The notes under the pieces: model-generated | What the model was told of the DNA's origin: nothing | Database searches by the model: none | What the model saw: only the letters and a program-made list of their open reading frames with translations | Made by a program: the position numbers and the translations under genes | Assembly: GCF_014518425.1 (NCBI RefSeq) | Contig: NZ_JACVCU010000001.1 | Location: forward strand, 1-64,000 | DNA length: 64,000 bases | Direction of reading: 5' to 3' | Source of the DNA: Terrabacter sp. MAHUQ-38 | GTDB taxonomy: Bacteria; Actinomycetota; Actinomycetes; Actinomycetales; Dermatophilaceae | Shown here: positions 9,720 to 18,531 of the stretch, in pieces | How positions within the stretch are numbered: the first letter of the stretch is position 1 | How the letters are laid out: every line of letters begins with the position of its first letter

Positions 9720-10664
9720 TCAGGCGGGGCGGAGCAGCTCGTCGCACAGCGCCGCGTCGGCGACGACAGCGTTGACCAGCCCACCCGCGAGCGCCGCCCG
9801 GACGGCCTCGCCCTTGCTCTTGCCGGACACGATCGCGATGACCTCGTCGATGCCGCGGAGCGCCTCGGCGCTGATCGTCACGATGCGCTGCGAGAGGGGT
9901 GGCTCGACGAGCCGGCCCTCGGCGTCGAAGAAGACGCCGGCGAGCTCGCCGATGATGCCGAGCGCCCGGATCTCGTCGCGGTCCGTGGACGACACGGCGT
10001 CGAAGACGGTCGACATGCCGGCGCCCCATGCGCCGACGCCCATGACGGCCTTGGTGACGCGTGCGGCCTGGCCGAGGACGCGGGCGACCTGCGGTTCACG
10101 CCTCAGCGTCGCGGCCCCGGTCGCGTCGTCGAGCAGGAGCGGCGCGTAGAAGATGGACGAGCCCCCGCCCGTCGCACGCGCCGCGCGGCGGACGATGTCG
10201 ACGGCGCTGCTGTCGTGGCCCTCGACCTCCATCGCACCGCTCAGCTGCACGACGTCGATGGTGGGCAGGTCGCCGAGCGCGCGGGTCATCGTGTCGACCG
10301 AGCGTGACCACGGCAGGCCGAGGACGTCGTCGTCGGTGAGGATCTCGCTCAACAGGCGCGCGGCCGCGGCGCCGAGGTGAACGGTGAGCGCCGCCGCCTC
10401 GACCCGGCTCCCGTCGACGACCACTGCGTGCCGCAGGCCGTAGCGCTCCTGGAGCTGGGCGGACCGGTCGAGGTCGAGCTCGCCGTCGGCGACGATCTCG
10501 ATGCGCACGATGCCCGAGTCGCGGGCGAACTCGATGAGGCGGGCGACCTTGAACCGGCTGAGGCCGAGCTCGTCGGCGATCTCGATCTTCGACTGGCCGG
10601 CGAGGTAGTGGCGGCGTGCGACGGCAGCCGCCAGCACGAGCTCGGCCGGACCTCGTCGCTCCAT
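9720..10664 (-). CDS. SorC/DeoR-type sugar-binding transcriptional regulator
   Basis: A 314-residue protein. The N-terminal helix-turn-helix (YLAGQSKIEIADELGLSRFKVARLI) is followed by a SorC-type effector-binding domain with LGLPWSRSVDTM and VSGKSKGEAVRAAL. ATG 10664 is preferred over GTG 10679 because GAAGGAG lies 7 nt upstream of it. The gene is divergent from the polyol operon with 152 bp between starts. It is therefore the likely local regulator, probably responding to a phosphorylated sugar such as xylulose 5-phosphate (inference). Confidence 0.88.
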   Translation of the reverse strand: MERRGPAELVLAAAVARRHYLAGQSKIEIADELGLSRFKVARLIEFARDSGIVRIEIVADGELDLDRSAQLQERYGLRHAVVVDGSRVEAAALTVHLGAAAARLLSEILTDDDVLGLPWSRSVDTMTRALGDLPTIDVVQLSGAMEVEGHDSSAVDIVRRAARATGGGSSIFYAPLLLDDATGAATLRREPQVARVLGQAARVTKAVMGVGAWGAGMSTVFDAVSSTDRDEIRALGIIGELAGVFFDAEGRLVEPPLSQRIVTISAEALRGIDEVIAIVSGKSKGEAVRAALAGGLVNAVVADAALCDELLRPA

Positions 10665-10741
10665 CCCCGTCTCCTTCACGCCTGAAGTCTGACGCCTGCG
10701 CGCCTCGCCCGTGACCGGACCCCCGGAGTTCGGACGGACGG

Positions 10742-10770
10742 TTGACAGCGCTGACGTCAGTCACTTTACT
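10742..10770 (+). promoter_or_regulatory. Predicted sigma-70-type promoter of the polyol operon
   Basis: TTGACA at 10742-10747 is separated by 17 bp from TTTACT at 10765-10770, a good match to housekeeping promoters. The GTG start of the binding-protein gene lies about 45 bp downstream. Confidence 0.6.
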
Positions 10771-10799
10771 CATATGTGCGCAGCAGCGCTCAAACGAGC
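10768..10799. promoter_or_regulatory. Candidate twin operator of the polyol regulator
   Basis: Two similar imperfect palindromes, ACTCATATGTGC (10768-10779) and GCTCAAACGAGC (10788-10799), share the pattern RCTCAnAnGnGC. They start exactly 20 bp apart, about two helical turns, directly downstream of the predicted -10 box. This is a plausible binding site for the divergently encoded SorC-type regulator. Confidence 0.5.
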
Positions 10800-10816
10800 G
10801 AACTCAAGGAGGAGAC

Positions 10817-12214
10817 GTGCGACGAGGCGAGGTCGGGCACCGACGACGAGGTGCCGGTCGGCGCGTGCTGGTGGTGGGGCTGACGACGGGTGTCGTCGCC
10901 GGCCTGTCGGCGTGCGCCGGATGGGGCGGGGGCGGCATCGGCGGGGGCGGGCCCGACAGCATCAGCGTGCTCATGGTCAACAACCCGCAGATGGTCGACC
11001 TGCAGCAGCTCACGGCGAAGTACTTCACGGCCAAGACGGGCATCACGGTGAACTTCACGGTGCTGCCCGAGAACGACGTCCGCGACAAGATCAGCCAGGA
11101 GTTCTCGAGCCAGGCGGGGCAGTACGACGTCGCCACCGTCTCCAACTTCGAGATCCCCATCTACGCCCAGGCGAAGTGGCTCAGCCCGCTCGACGGCTTC
11201 CTGGCCCAGGACACGCAGTTCGACCAGGCCGACATCCTCAAGCCGATGCAGGTCTCGCTGTCGCATGAGGGCAAGATCTACGGAGAGCCCTTCTACGGCG
11301 AGTCGTCCTTCCTCATGTACCGCAAGGACATCCTCGAGGCCAAGGGCGTGACGATGCCGGCCAAGCCGACGTGGCAGGAGGTCGCCGACATCGCGGCCAA
11401 GGTCGACGGCGCCCAGCCCGGCATGGCCGGGATCTGCCTGCGTGGCCAGCCCGGTTGGGGCCAGGTCTTCGCGCCGCTCACGACCGTCGTCAACACGTTC
11501 GGCGGCACGTGGTTCGAGAAGGACTGGACGCCCAAGGTGAACGCCCCCGAGTTCAAGGAGGCCGTGAACTTCTACGTCGACCTCGTCCGTGAGCACGGCG
11601 AGAACGGCGCACCGCAGGCCGGCTTCACCGAGTGCCTCAACAACCTCACCCAGGGCTCCGCCGCCATGTGGTACGACGCGACGTCCGCCGCGGGATCGCT
11701 CGAGGCCAAGGACTCCCCCGTCCGCGGCAAGCTCGGCTACGCGCCCGCGCCGGTCGTGAAGACCAAGAGCGCGGGCTGGCTCTACGCATGGTCGTGGGGC
11801 ATCCAGGCCGCGAGCACCAAGCAGGAGAACGCCTGGAAGTTCGTGTCCTGGGCCTCGAGCAAGGAGTACGAGCAGCTCGTCGGACAGCAGCTCGGCTGGT
11901 CGCGCGTGCCCGCCGGCAAGCGCGCTTCGACCTACGAGAACCCTGAGTACCTCGCCGAGGCCAAGGCCTTCGCCGAACCGACGAAGGCCGCCATCGAGTC
12001 GGCCGACCCGGCCAACCCGGGCGTCCAGCCGCGCCCCGCCCTCGGCGTCCAGTTCGTCGACATCCCCGAGTTCCCCGACCTCGGCACGCAGGTGAGCCAG
12101 GAGATCAGCTCTGCCATCGCCGGCAAGACGAGTGTCGACGAGGCTCTCGACAACGGCCAGGCCCTCGCCGAGGACGTGGCAGAACGCTACAAGGCACGGG
12201 AGGGTGACCAGTGA
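10817..12214 (+). CDS. Polyol ABC transporter substrate-binding lipoprotein
   Basis: A 465-residue lipoprotein of the family 1 sugar-binding proteins (sorbitol/mannitol SmoE type). The N-terminus is arginine-rich, followed by a hydrophobic helix and the lipobox LSAC. The mature part binds the ligand outside the membrane and delivers it to the two permeases. GTG 10817 is chosen because AAGGAGGAG lies 3 to 11 nt upstream. First gene of a five-gene operon with overlapping start and stop codons. No ATPase gene is present, so a shared MsiK-type ATPase elsewhere is probably used. Confidence 0.9.
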   Translation: MRRGEVGHRRRGAGRRVLVVGLTTGVVAGLSACAGWGGGGIGGGGPDSISVLMVNNPQMVDLQQLTAKYFTAKTGITVNFTVLPENDVRDKISQEFSSQAGQYDVATVSNFEIPIYAQAKWLSPLDGFLAQDTQFDQADILKPMQVSLSHEGKIYGEPFYGESSFLMYRKDILEAKGVTMPAKPTWQEVADIAAKVDGAQPGMAGICLRGQPGWGQVFAPLTTVVNTFGGTWFEKDWTPKVNAPEFKEAVNFYVDLVREHGENGAPQAGFTECLNNLTQGSAAMWYDATSAAGSLEAKDSPVRGKLGYAPAPVVKTKSAGWLYAWSWGIQAASTKQENAWKFVSWASSKEYEQLVGQQLGWSRVPAGKRASTYENPEYLAEAKAFAEPTKAAIESADPANPGVQPRPALGVQFVDIPEFPDLGTQVSQEISSAIAGKTSVDEALDNGQALAEDVAERYKAREGDQ

Positions 12215-13167
12215 GCACGACGACCCAGGCCCCCGAGGCCACGCCACCCACTCCGTCGACCGAGTCGCGCGAGCGCTCGACGTCCCTCGCGAAAGCCGGT
12301 GACTGGGCGCGGCGCGCACCGCTGCTGCCCGCACTGGTCTTCGTCATCATCCTGACCCAGCTGCCGTTCCTGGCGACGCTGGTCGTCTCGTTCATGAACT
12401 GGAACGCCTACTACCCGGACGAGCGCGGGTTCGCCGGTCTCGACAACTTCCGTCGCGTCTTCACCGACACGAACACCCGCCAGGCCGTCGTCGTGACCGT
12501 CCTGCTGACCGTCTCGGTCGTGGTGATCAGCCTGCTGCTCGGGCTCGGCATCGCGCTGCTGCTCGACCGGAAGTTCCGGGGCCGCGGCATCGTGCGCACG
12601 CTCATGATCACACCGTTCCTCATCGTGCCGGTCGCCGCGGCGCTGCTCTGGAAGCACGCGCTCTACAACCCGGAGTACGGCCTCTTCAACGGCCTGCTCA
12701 AGGCGGTCTTCGGCGAGAACGCGCCACAGCCCGACTGGATCACGAACAACCCGCTGTGGGCGATCATCGCGGCACTCGTGTGGCAGTGGACGCCGTTCAT
12801 GATGCTGATCCTGCTCGCCGGACTGCAGAGCCGCCCGCTCGACGTCGTCGAGGCCGCCCGCATCGACGGCGCCAGCAACGTGCAGATCTTCAAGAGCATG
12901 ACGCTCCCGCACCTGCGCCAGTACATCGAGCTGTCCGCGCTGCTCGGTGCGATCTACGTGGTGCAGAACTTCGACCACGTCTTCACGATCACGTCCGGTG
13001 GCCTCGGCACGGCCAACCTGCCGTACTTCATCTACCAGACCTTCTACACCGCCCAGGACTACGGGCGGGCCTCTGCCGCAGGCGTCGTCGTCGTGATCGG
13101 CACGATCATCATCGCGACGCTGGCCCTCCGCACCGCGTTCAGCCTGTTCAAGGAGGAGACCCGATGA
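12211..13167 (+). CDS. Polyol ABC transporter permease (MalF/SmoF type)
   Basis: A 318-residue protein with six membrane helices. The EAA loop contacting the ATPase reads VVEAARIDGASNVQIFKSMTLP. GTG 12211 overlaps the TGA of the binding-protein gene by four bases, so translation is coupled. Together with the next permease it forms the channel for a sugar alcohol. Confidence 0.92.
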   Translation: MSTTTQAPEATPPTPSTESRERSTSLAKAGDWARRAPLLPALVFVIILTQLPFLATLVVSFMNWNAYYPDERGFAGLDNFRRVFTDTNTRQAVVVTVLLTVSVVVISLLLGLGIALLLDRKFRGRGIVRTLMITPFLIVPVAAALLWKHALYNPEYGLFNGLLKAVFGENAPQPDWITNNPLWAIIAALVWQWTPFMMLILLAGLQSRPLDVVEAARIDGASNVQIFKSMTLPHLRQYIELSALLGAIYVVQNFDHVFTITSGGLGTANLPYFIYQTFYTAQDYGRASAAGVVVVIGTIIIATLALRTAFSLFKEETR

Positions 13168-14066
13168 GCGCCACGCAGACGTCCACCACCTCGCGTATGC
13201 CGTCCGCCCCCGCAGGCGCCCGCGGCGCGGCCGGCGCCCAGATCGTCCACCGCAGGCCCCCCAAGAAGGCGGCGCTGCTCGGCGTGCTCGCCTGGGTCAT
13301 CGGCCTGCTCTTCGCGATGCCGGTGCTGTGGATGGCGCTCACGTCGTTCCACAAGGAGACCGACGCGGCGACGAACCCGCCGAGCGTCTTCGCACCGCTC
13401 AGCCTCGAGGGCTACCAGACCTTCTTCGACGCGGGACCGTGGCCGTCGCTGCTCAACTCGCTGACGGCGAGCGTCATCTCGACGATCCTCGTGCTGCTCC
13501 TCGCGTTCCCGGCGGCGTACGCGCTGTCGATCCGCCCGGTGCGCAAGTGGACCGACGTGCTGTTCTTCTTCCTCAGCACGAAGATGCTGCCGATCGTGGC
13601 CGGCATCCTGCCGATCTACCTCTTCGCCCAGCAGGTCCGCCTGCTCGACAACATCTGGCTGCTCATCGTCCTGTACACCTCGATGAACCTCCCGATCGCC
13701 GTGTGGATGCTTCGCTCGTTCCTCGCCGAGGTGCCGGTCGAGATGCTCGAGGCGGCCCAGGTCGACGGCGCGAGCCTCACCCGGACCCTGCGTGACGTCA
13801 TCGCCCCCGTCGTGATGCCGGGCATCGCGTCGGCCGCGCTCATCTGCTTCATCTTCAGCTGGAACGAGCTGCTGCTGGCGCGCGTGCTCACCGGCACGAC
13901 GGCCGGCACGGCGCCGGTCTTCCTCACCGGCTTCGTGACGAGCCAGGGCCTCTTCCTCGCCAAGGTCTGCGCGGCCTCCCTCGTCGTGTCCCTGCCCGTG
14001 CTCGTGGCCGGGTTCGCGGCGCAGGACAAGCTCGTGCAGGGCCTGTCGATGGGTGCCGTCCGATGA
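13164..14066 (+). CDS. Polyol ABC transporter permease (MalG/SmoG type)
   Basis: A 300-residue protein with six membrane helices and the EAA loop EMLEAAQVDGASLTRTLRDV. The family's C-terminal form is seen as AQDKLVQGLSMGAVR. ATG 13164 overlaps the preceding stop codon by four bases, and AGGAGGAG lies just upstream. Second half of the heterodimeric polyol permease. Confidence 0.93.
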   Translation: MSATQTSTTSRMPSAPAGARGAAGAQIVHRRPPKKAALLGVLAWVIGLLFAMPVLWMALTSFHKETDAATNPPSVFAPLSLEGYQTFFDAGPWPSLLNSLTASVISTILVLLLAFPAAYALSIRPVRKWTDVLFFFLSTKMLPIVAGILPIYLFAQQVRLLDNIWLLIVLYTSMNLPIAVWMLRSFLAEVPVEMLEAAQVDGASLTRTLRDVIAPVVMPGIASAALICFIFSWNELLLARVLTGTTAGTAPVFLTGFVTSQGLFLAKVCAASLVVSLPVLVAGFAAQDKLVQGLSMGAVR

Positions 14067-15562
14067 GCGGTGCCGGTGCGACCACCCTGTCCGCGGCGAC
14101 GCTCGGGGACCTGCCCGCGCAGGTGGGCCGCCCGGCATACGACCGGGAAGCGGTCACCGCCGGCATCGTCCACTTCGGCGTCGGGGGCTTCCACCGGGCG
14201 CACCAGGCCATGTACGTCGACCGGCTCATGAACGACGGGCTCGCGCTCGACTGGGGCATCTGCGGGGTCGGGGCCCTGCCGCACGACCGGCGCATCATGG
14301 ACACCCTGACCGCGCAGGACGGCCTCTACACCCTCGTCGTCAAGCACCCCGACGGGCGGCGCGAGCCCCGGGTCATCGGGAGCATCGTGGAGCTGATGTT
14401 CGCGCCCGACGACCCGCAGGCGGTCGTCGACCGGCTCGCCGACCCACGCACCCGCATCGTGTCGCTGACGATCACGGAGGGCGGCTACCTCGTCAACCAG
14501 GTGACCGGCGCGTTCGATGCCGACGACCCGTCGATCCGCGCCGACCTCGAGGAGGGCGCGCTCCCGCGTACCGTCTTCGGCTACGTCGTCGCGGGCCTCG
14601 CGGCTCGACGCGCGGCAGGTGCCAAGCCGTTCACGGTCATGTCGTGCGACAACCTCCCGGGCAACGGGGACGTCGCGCGCACGATGATGACGGCGTTCGC
14701 GCGCCTGAAGGACCCGTCGCTCGCCGACTGGATGGACGAGCACGTCTTCTTCCCGAACGGCATGGTCGACCGCATCACGCCGGTGACCGCACCGGAGGAC
14801 GTCGGCCACCTCTCCGAGGAGTTCGGCGTCGACGACGCGTGGCCCGTCGTGTGCGAGCCGTTCACGCAGTGGGTGCTCGAGGACCACTTCAGCGACGGCC
14901 GACCGCCCTTCGAGCAGGCCGGTGTGCAGCTCGTCGATGACGTCGTGCCGTACGAGCTGATGAAGCTGCGCCTGCTCAACGCCAGCCACCAGGCGCTCTG
15001 CTACCTCGGCTACCTCGCGGGCTACCGCTACGCCCACGAGGTCTGCCAGGACCCGCTCTTCGTCGACTTCCTCCTCGGCTACATGGAGCATGAGGGCAGC
15101 CCGACGCTCCCGGAGGTGCCGGGAGTCGATCTCGACGCGTACCGGCACGAGCTCATCACGCGGTTCGCCAACCCGGAGGTCCGCGACACGCTGGCGCGAC
15201 TGTGCGCCGAGAGCTCGGACCGCATCCCGAAGTGGCTCGTGCCGGTGATCAACCGCAACCTCGAGACGGGCGGCGAGATCGACCGGTCGGCTCTCGTCGT
15301 CGCGTCGTGGGCCCGCTACGCCGAGGGTGTCGACGAGCAGGGCGACCCGATCGAGGTCGTCGACCGGGTCAAGGACCGCGTCATGGCCGCCGCCGCCAAG
15401 CACGGCGACGACCCGCTCGCCTTCCTACGCGACCGCGACCTCTTCGGCGGCCTCGTCGACGACGAGCGGTTCACCGCGGTGTTCACGGACGCACTCTCGG
15501 CCTTGCATACGAAGGGCGCACGGGAGACTCTTCAGTCATGGAGCAGCCGGGTGGACACGTGA
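14063..15562 (+). CDS. Mannitol/D-arabitol dehydrogenase (long-chain polyol dehydrogenase)
   Basis: A 499-residue protein, the normal length for mannitol 2-dehydrogenases. It has the N-terminal NAD-binding loop VHFGVGGFHRAHQA and the catalytic motif K-L-R-L-L-N-x-x-H (LMKLRLLNASHQAL), where lysine, asparagine and histidine act on the alcohol. It oxidises D-mannitol to D-fructose, or D-arabitol to D-xylulose. Because xylulokinase follows, D-arabitol is the likelier natural substrate (inference). Start and stop codons overlap with both neighbours. Confidence 0.9.
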   Translation: MSGAGATTLSAATLGDLPAQVGRPAYDREAVTAGIVHFGVGGFHRAHQAMYVDRLMNDGLALDWGICGVGALPHDRRIMDTLTAQDGLYTLVVKHPDGRREPRVIGSIVELMFAPDDPQAVVDRLADPRTRIVSLTITEGGYLVNQVTGAFDADDPSIRADLEEGALPRTVFGYVVAGLAARRAAGAKPFTVMSCDNLPGNGDVARTMMTAFARLKDPSLADWMDEHVFFPNGMVDRITPVTAPEDVGHLSEEFGVDDAWPVVCEPFTQWVLEDHFSDGRPPFEQAGVQLVDDVVPYELMKLRLLNASHQALCYLGYLAGYRYAHEVCQDPLFVDFLLGYMEHEGSPTLPEVPGVDLDAYRHELITRFANPEVRDTLARLCAESSDRIPKWLVPVINRNLETGGEIDRSALVVASWARYAEGVDEQGDPIEVVDRVKDRVMAAAAKHGDDPLAFLRDRDLFGGLVDDERFTAVFTDALSALHTKGARETLQSWSSRVDT

Positions 15563-16980
15563 CCGACAGCCAGACCCTCGTCGCAGGGGTCGACAGCTCG
15601 ACCCAGTCGACGAAGATCGTCGTCTGTGACGCGGAGACGGGGCGGGTCGTCCGCACCGCCCGGGCACCGCACCCCGACGGCACGGAGGTGCATCCCGACC
15701 GATGGTGGGAGGCCTACCAGCAGGCCAGTGACGGCGGCATCCTCGACGGGGTGGCCGCCGTCGCCGTGGGCGGCCAGCAGCACGGCATGGTGACGCTCGA
15801 CGAGGACGGCACGGTCGTGCGCGACGCGCTCCTCTGGAACGACACGCGAAGCGCCGGCGCTGCCCACGACCTCACGGAGGAGCTCGGCGGCGTGGGCGCG
15901 TGGGTTGACGCGGTGGGCCTGGTGCCGGTCGCGAGCTTCACGGTGACGAAGCTGCGCTGGCTCGCCGAGAACGAGCCGGAGCTGGCCGACCGGGTCGCCC
16001 GGGTCGTCCTCCCTCACGACTGGCTCACCGGCCGAATCCTCCAGCAGGGCAACGGTTTCGAGCGCTGGACCACGGACCGCGGCGACGCGTCCGGCACCGG
16101 CTACTGGTCGGCAGCCGACGGTGACTACCGCCTCGACCTGCTCGAGCGCGCCTTCGGCCGGGTCGTCGGCGTTCCAGACGTGCTGGCACCGGCCGAGGCC
16201 GCAGGAGCTACGTCCGAGGGTGTCCTCGTCGCGGCGGGCACCGGCGACAACATGGGCGCTGCCCTCGGCCTGACGCTCCACCCCGGGGACGTCGTCGTCT
16301 CATTGGGCACGAGCGGCACGGTCTTCACGCCGCATCGCTCGGCGATCCGCGACGAGACGGGGGCCATCGCGGGGTTCGCCGACGCGACCGGGCACCACCT
16401 GCCGCTGATGTGCACCCTCAACGCCGCACGCGTCCTGACGGCCGCTGCGTCGATGCTCGGGGTCGACCTCGGCGAGCTCGACCGCCTTGCGCTGCAGGCG
16501 AGCCCGGGCGCCGGGGGCCTCAGCCTCCTGCCCTACCTCGACGGCGAGCGGACGCCCGACCTGCCCGACGCGACGGGCACGCTGAGCGGACTGACCCGGT
16601 CGAACGCGACGCCGGAGAACCTCGCCCGGGCAGCCGTCGAGGGAATGCTGTGCAACCTCGTCGCCGGCGTCGACGCGCTGCGCGACCGCGACGTCGAGGT
16701 TCGGCGGGTCCTGCTCATCGGTGGCGCAGCCGCGTCACGCGCCGTCCGTGAGATCGCGCCCGGGCTCTTCCGCGCACCGGTCGTCGTGCCGGCCCCGGCC
16801 GAGTACGTCGGCGTCGGCGCCGCGCGCCAGGCGGCGTGGGCGTTGTCCCGAGAGGCCGAGCCGCCGACGTGGACGCTCGAGATCGACTCGGAGTATGCCG
16901 TCGAGCCGGGTGACGAGCAGGCGCACGCCGACGTCGTGGCGCGCTACCAGGCCCTCGTGTCGCGCACGCACGGACTCTGA
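15559..16980 (+). CDS. xylB: Xylulokinase
   Basis: A 473-residue FGGY-family kinase. It has the N-terminal phosphate-binding loop AGVDSSTQSTKIVV, the substrate region GGQQHGMV and ALLWNDTR, and the C-terminal ATP site LLIGGAAASRAVREIAP. It phosphorylates D-xylulose to xylulose 5-phosphate, feeding the pentose phosphate pathway, and completes the operon's route. GTG 15559 overlaps the previous stop codon. An in-frame ATG at 15538 would add seven residues and is possible. Confidence 0.92.
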   Translation: MTDSQTLVAGVDSSTQSTKIVVCDAETGRVVRTARAPHPDGTEVHPDRWWEAYQQASDGGILDGVAAVAVGGQQHGMVTLDEDGTVVRDALLWNDTRSAGAAHDLTEELGGVGAWVDAVGLVPVASFTVTKLRWLAENEPELADRVARVVLPHDWLTGRILQQGNGFERWTTDRGDASGTGYWSAADGDYRLDLLERAFGRVVGVPDVLAPAEAAGATSEGVLVAAGTGDNMGAALGLTLHPGDVVVSLGTSGTVFTPHRSAIRDETGAIAGFADATGHHLPLMCTLNAARVLTAAASMLGVDLGELDRLALQASPGAGGLSLLPYLDGERTPDLPDATGTLSGLTRSNATPENLARAAVEGMLCNLVAGVDALRDRDVEVRRVLLIGGAAASRAVREIAPGLFRAPVVVPAPAEYVGVGAARQAAWALSREAEPPTWTLEIDSEYAVEPGDEQAHADVVARYQALVSRTHGL

Positions 16981-17044
16981 GCGTCCGGGCGCGGCGGGCG
17001 AGGACGAGCGAGCACGGACGTCTGGTCCCGACGGCGGTCGGGCG

Positions 17045-17755
17045 TCAGCGGTACTCGGGGTTGTGCCAGCCGAAGTGCTCGCCCTCGTTCCACCTCGAGC
17101 GCTGGTTGCCGTACGCCGGCACGCCGCCCGCGTCCTTGAGCATCCGCGCCAGGTGCATGAGGTTCCACGTCATGAACGTGGTGTTGCGGTTCGTGAAGTC
17201 GTTGTCGGGCCCCCCGCTGCCGGGGTCGAGGTACGACGGTCCGGGCCCGGCCTCGCCGATCCATCCCGCGTCGGCGTTCGGCGGGATCGTGTAGCCGACG
17301 TGCTGCAGCGAGTAGAGGACGTTCTGAGCGCAGTGCTTGATGCCGTCCTCGTTGCCCGTGATGAGGCACCCGGCCACGCGTCCGTAGAAGAGGTACTGGC
17401 CCTGCTCGTTGAGCATCCCGGAGAGTGCGTAGATGCGTTCGATCAGCCGCTTGGTGATGCTCGAGTTGTCCCCGAGCCAGATGGGCCCGGCAACGACGAG
17501 GATCTCGCTCTCGAGGATGCCCGGGTAGAGCTCGGGCCAGGCGTCGGTCTCCCAGCCGTGCTCGCGCATGTCGGGGTACACGCCGGTCGCCACGTCGTGG
17601 TCGACGAACCGGATCTCGTCGACCTGCACGCCGTGCTCGCGCATGATCGCCGCGCTCGCGTCGACGAGTCCTTGTGTATGGCTCAGCTCGGGGCTCTTCT
17701 TGAGGGTGCAGTTGACGTAGGTGGCCTTGAGGTCGCTGAAGTCCCAGTCGGTCAT
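17045..17755 (-). CDS. Flavodoxin-like NADPH-dependent FMN reductase family protein
   Basis: A 236-residue protein of the flavodoxin fold. It carries an early Cys-containing segment (ATYVNCTLKKSPELSHTQG) and the FMN-binding pattern ILVVAGPIWLGDNSSITKRLIER, with GYTIPPNADAGWIGEAGPG near the end. Proteins of this type bind FMN and use NAD(P)H; the electron acceptor is unknown. ATG 17755 has GGAGG about 11 nt upstream. An in-frame ATG at 17803 is less well supported. Confidence 0.82.
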   Translation of the reverse strand: MTDWDFSDLKATYVNCTLKKSPELSHTQGLVDASAAIMREHGVQVDEIRFVDHDVATGVYPDMREHGWETDAWPELYPGILESEILVVAGPIWLGDNSSITKRLIERIYALSGMLNEQGQYLFYGRVAGCLITGNEDGIKHCAQNVLYSLQHVGYTIPPNADAGWIGEAGPGPSYLDPGSGGPDNDFTNRNTTFMTWNLMHLARMLKDAGGVPAYGNQRSRWNEGEHFGWHNPEYR

Positions 17756-17898
17756 GAGCCGACTGTCCTCCCCGTCGGACCTCGTCACAACGCTTTCGCA
17801 CATGACGATGTGCTGACGGCTCGGTGACGCCGCCGGACGGCATGCCCCGCATGGAGCCCGGTCGAATGCCGTCCGGCGCGGCCGGGCACCGAGCGCCG

Positions 17899-18459
17899 TC
17901 AGGCGACCTCGACCTCGATGTCGACGGGCACGCCGTTCGTGATGACGTCGTAGACGGCCGACCGCTGCCGTGACTGCTCGACGATCTGGCGCAGCACGCC
18001 CTCCGGGGCGTCGCCCTTGACGACGAACCTGACGCTCACCTGCTCGTAGCCGTTTCGGACGTCCTGGAGCCCGAGGATGCCGTTGAGGTCGATGTCGCCG
18101 GTGACCGTCGAGCGGACCTCGGTGAGGGTGACCTTGCGGGCCGAGGCGATGTTCGCGATGCCGGCGGTCAGGCAGGCGGCGAGGGCGTGGAGCACGAACT
18201 CGACGGGCGTCGGGCCGCTGTCGCGGCCGACGAGCACGGCTGGGTGATCCGCGTCGAAGACGAACTCCCTCTCGTGCGAACGCTCCTCGCCGACGCCGAA
18301 GAAGTCGGAGATGGAGCCGCGGCTGTGGGTGCCCTCGACCCACTGGTTGTGCGCCCGGAACTGGAAGCGAGCGGCGGCGGGCATCTGCTTGACGGCGTCC
18401 AGCGTCGCGAACAGCGTCGCCGTGTCGACGCCGTTGCGGTGTGCGGTGTCCGTGGTCAT
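17899..18459 (-). CDS. OsmC-family protein with a single conserved cysteine
   Basis: A 186-residue OsmC/Ohr-fold protein. The first active cysteine is in FVLHALAACLTAGIANIAS. At the place of the second (resolving) cysteine the sequence reads SRQRSAVYDVITNGVPV, with no cysteine. Classical OsmC reduces organic peroxides through a cysteine pair; with only one, this protein may use mycothiol or another partner, or may have a different role (inference). It lies 72 bp after the monooxygenase gene on the same strand, suggesting a redox operon. Confidence 0.85.
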   Translation of the reverse strand: MTTDTAHRNGVDTATLFATLDAVKQMPAAARFQFRAHNQWVEGTHSRGSISDFFGVGEERSHEREFVFDADHPAVLVGRDSGPTPVEFVLHALAACLTAGIANIASARKVTLTEVRSTVTGDIDLNGILGLQDVRNGYEQVSVRFVVKGDAPEGVLRQIVEQSRQRSAVYDVITNGVPVDIEVEVA

Positions 18460-18531
18460 GTCGTGTCTTCTTTCCTTCGTGGTGGTTGCTGCCGGTGCTT
18501 CCGGCTGGTCCTCGGTTCGAGGAGGTCTGGG

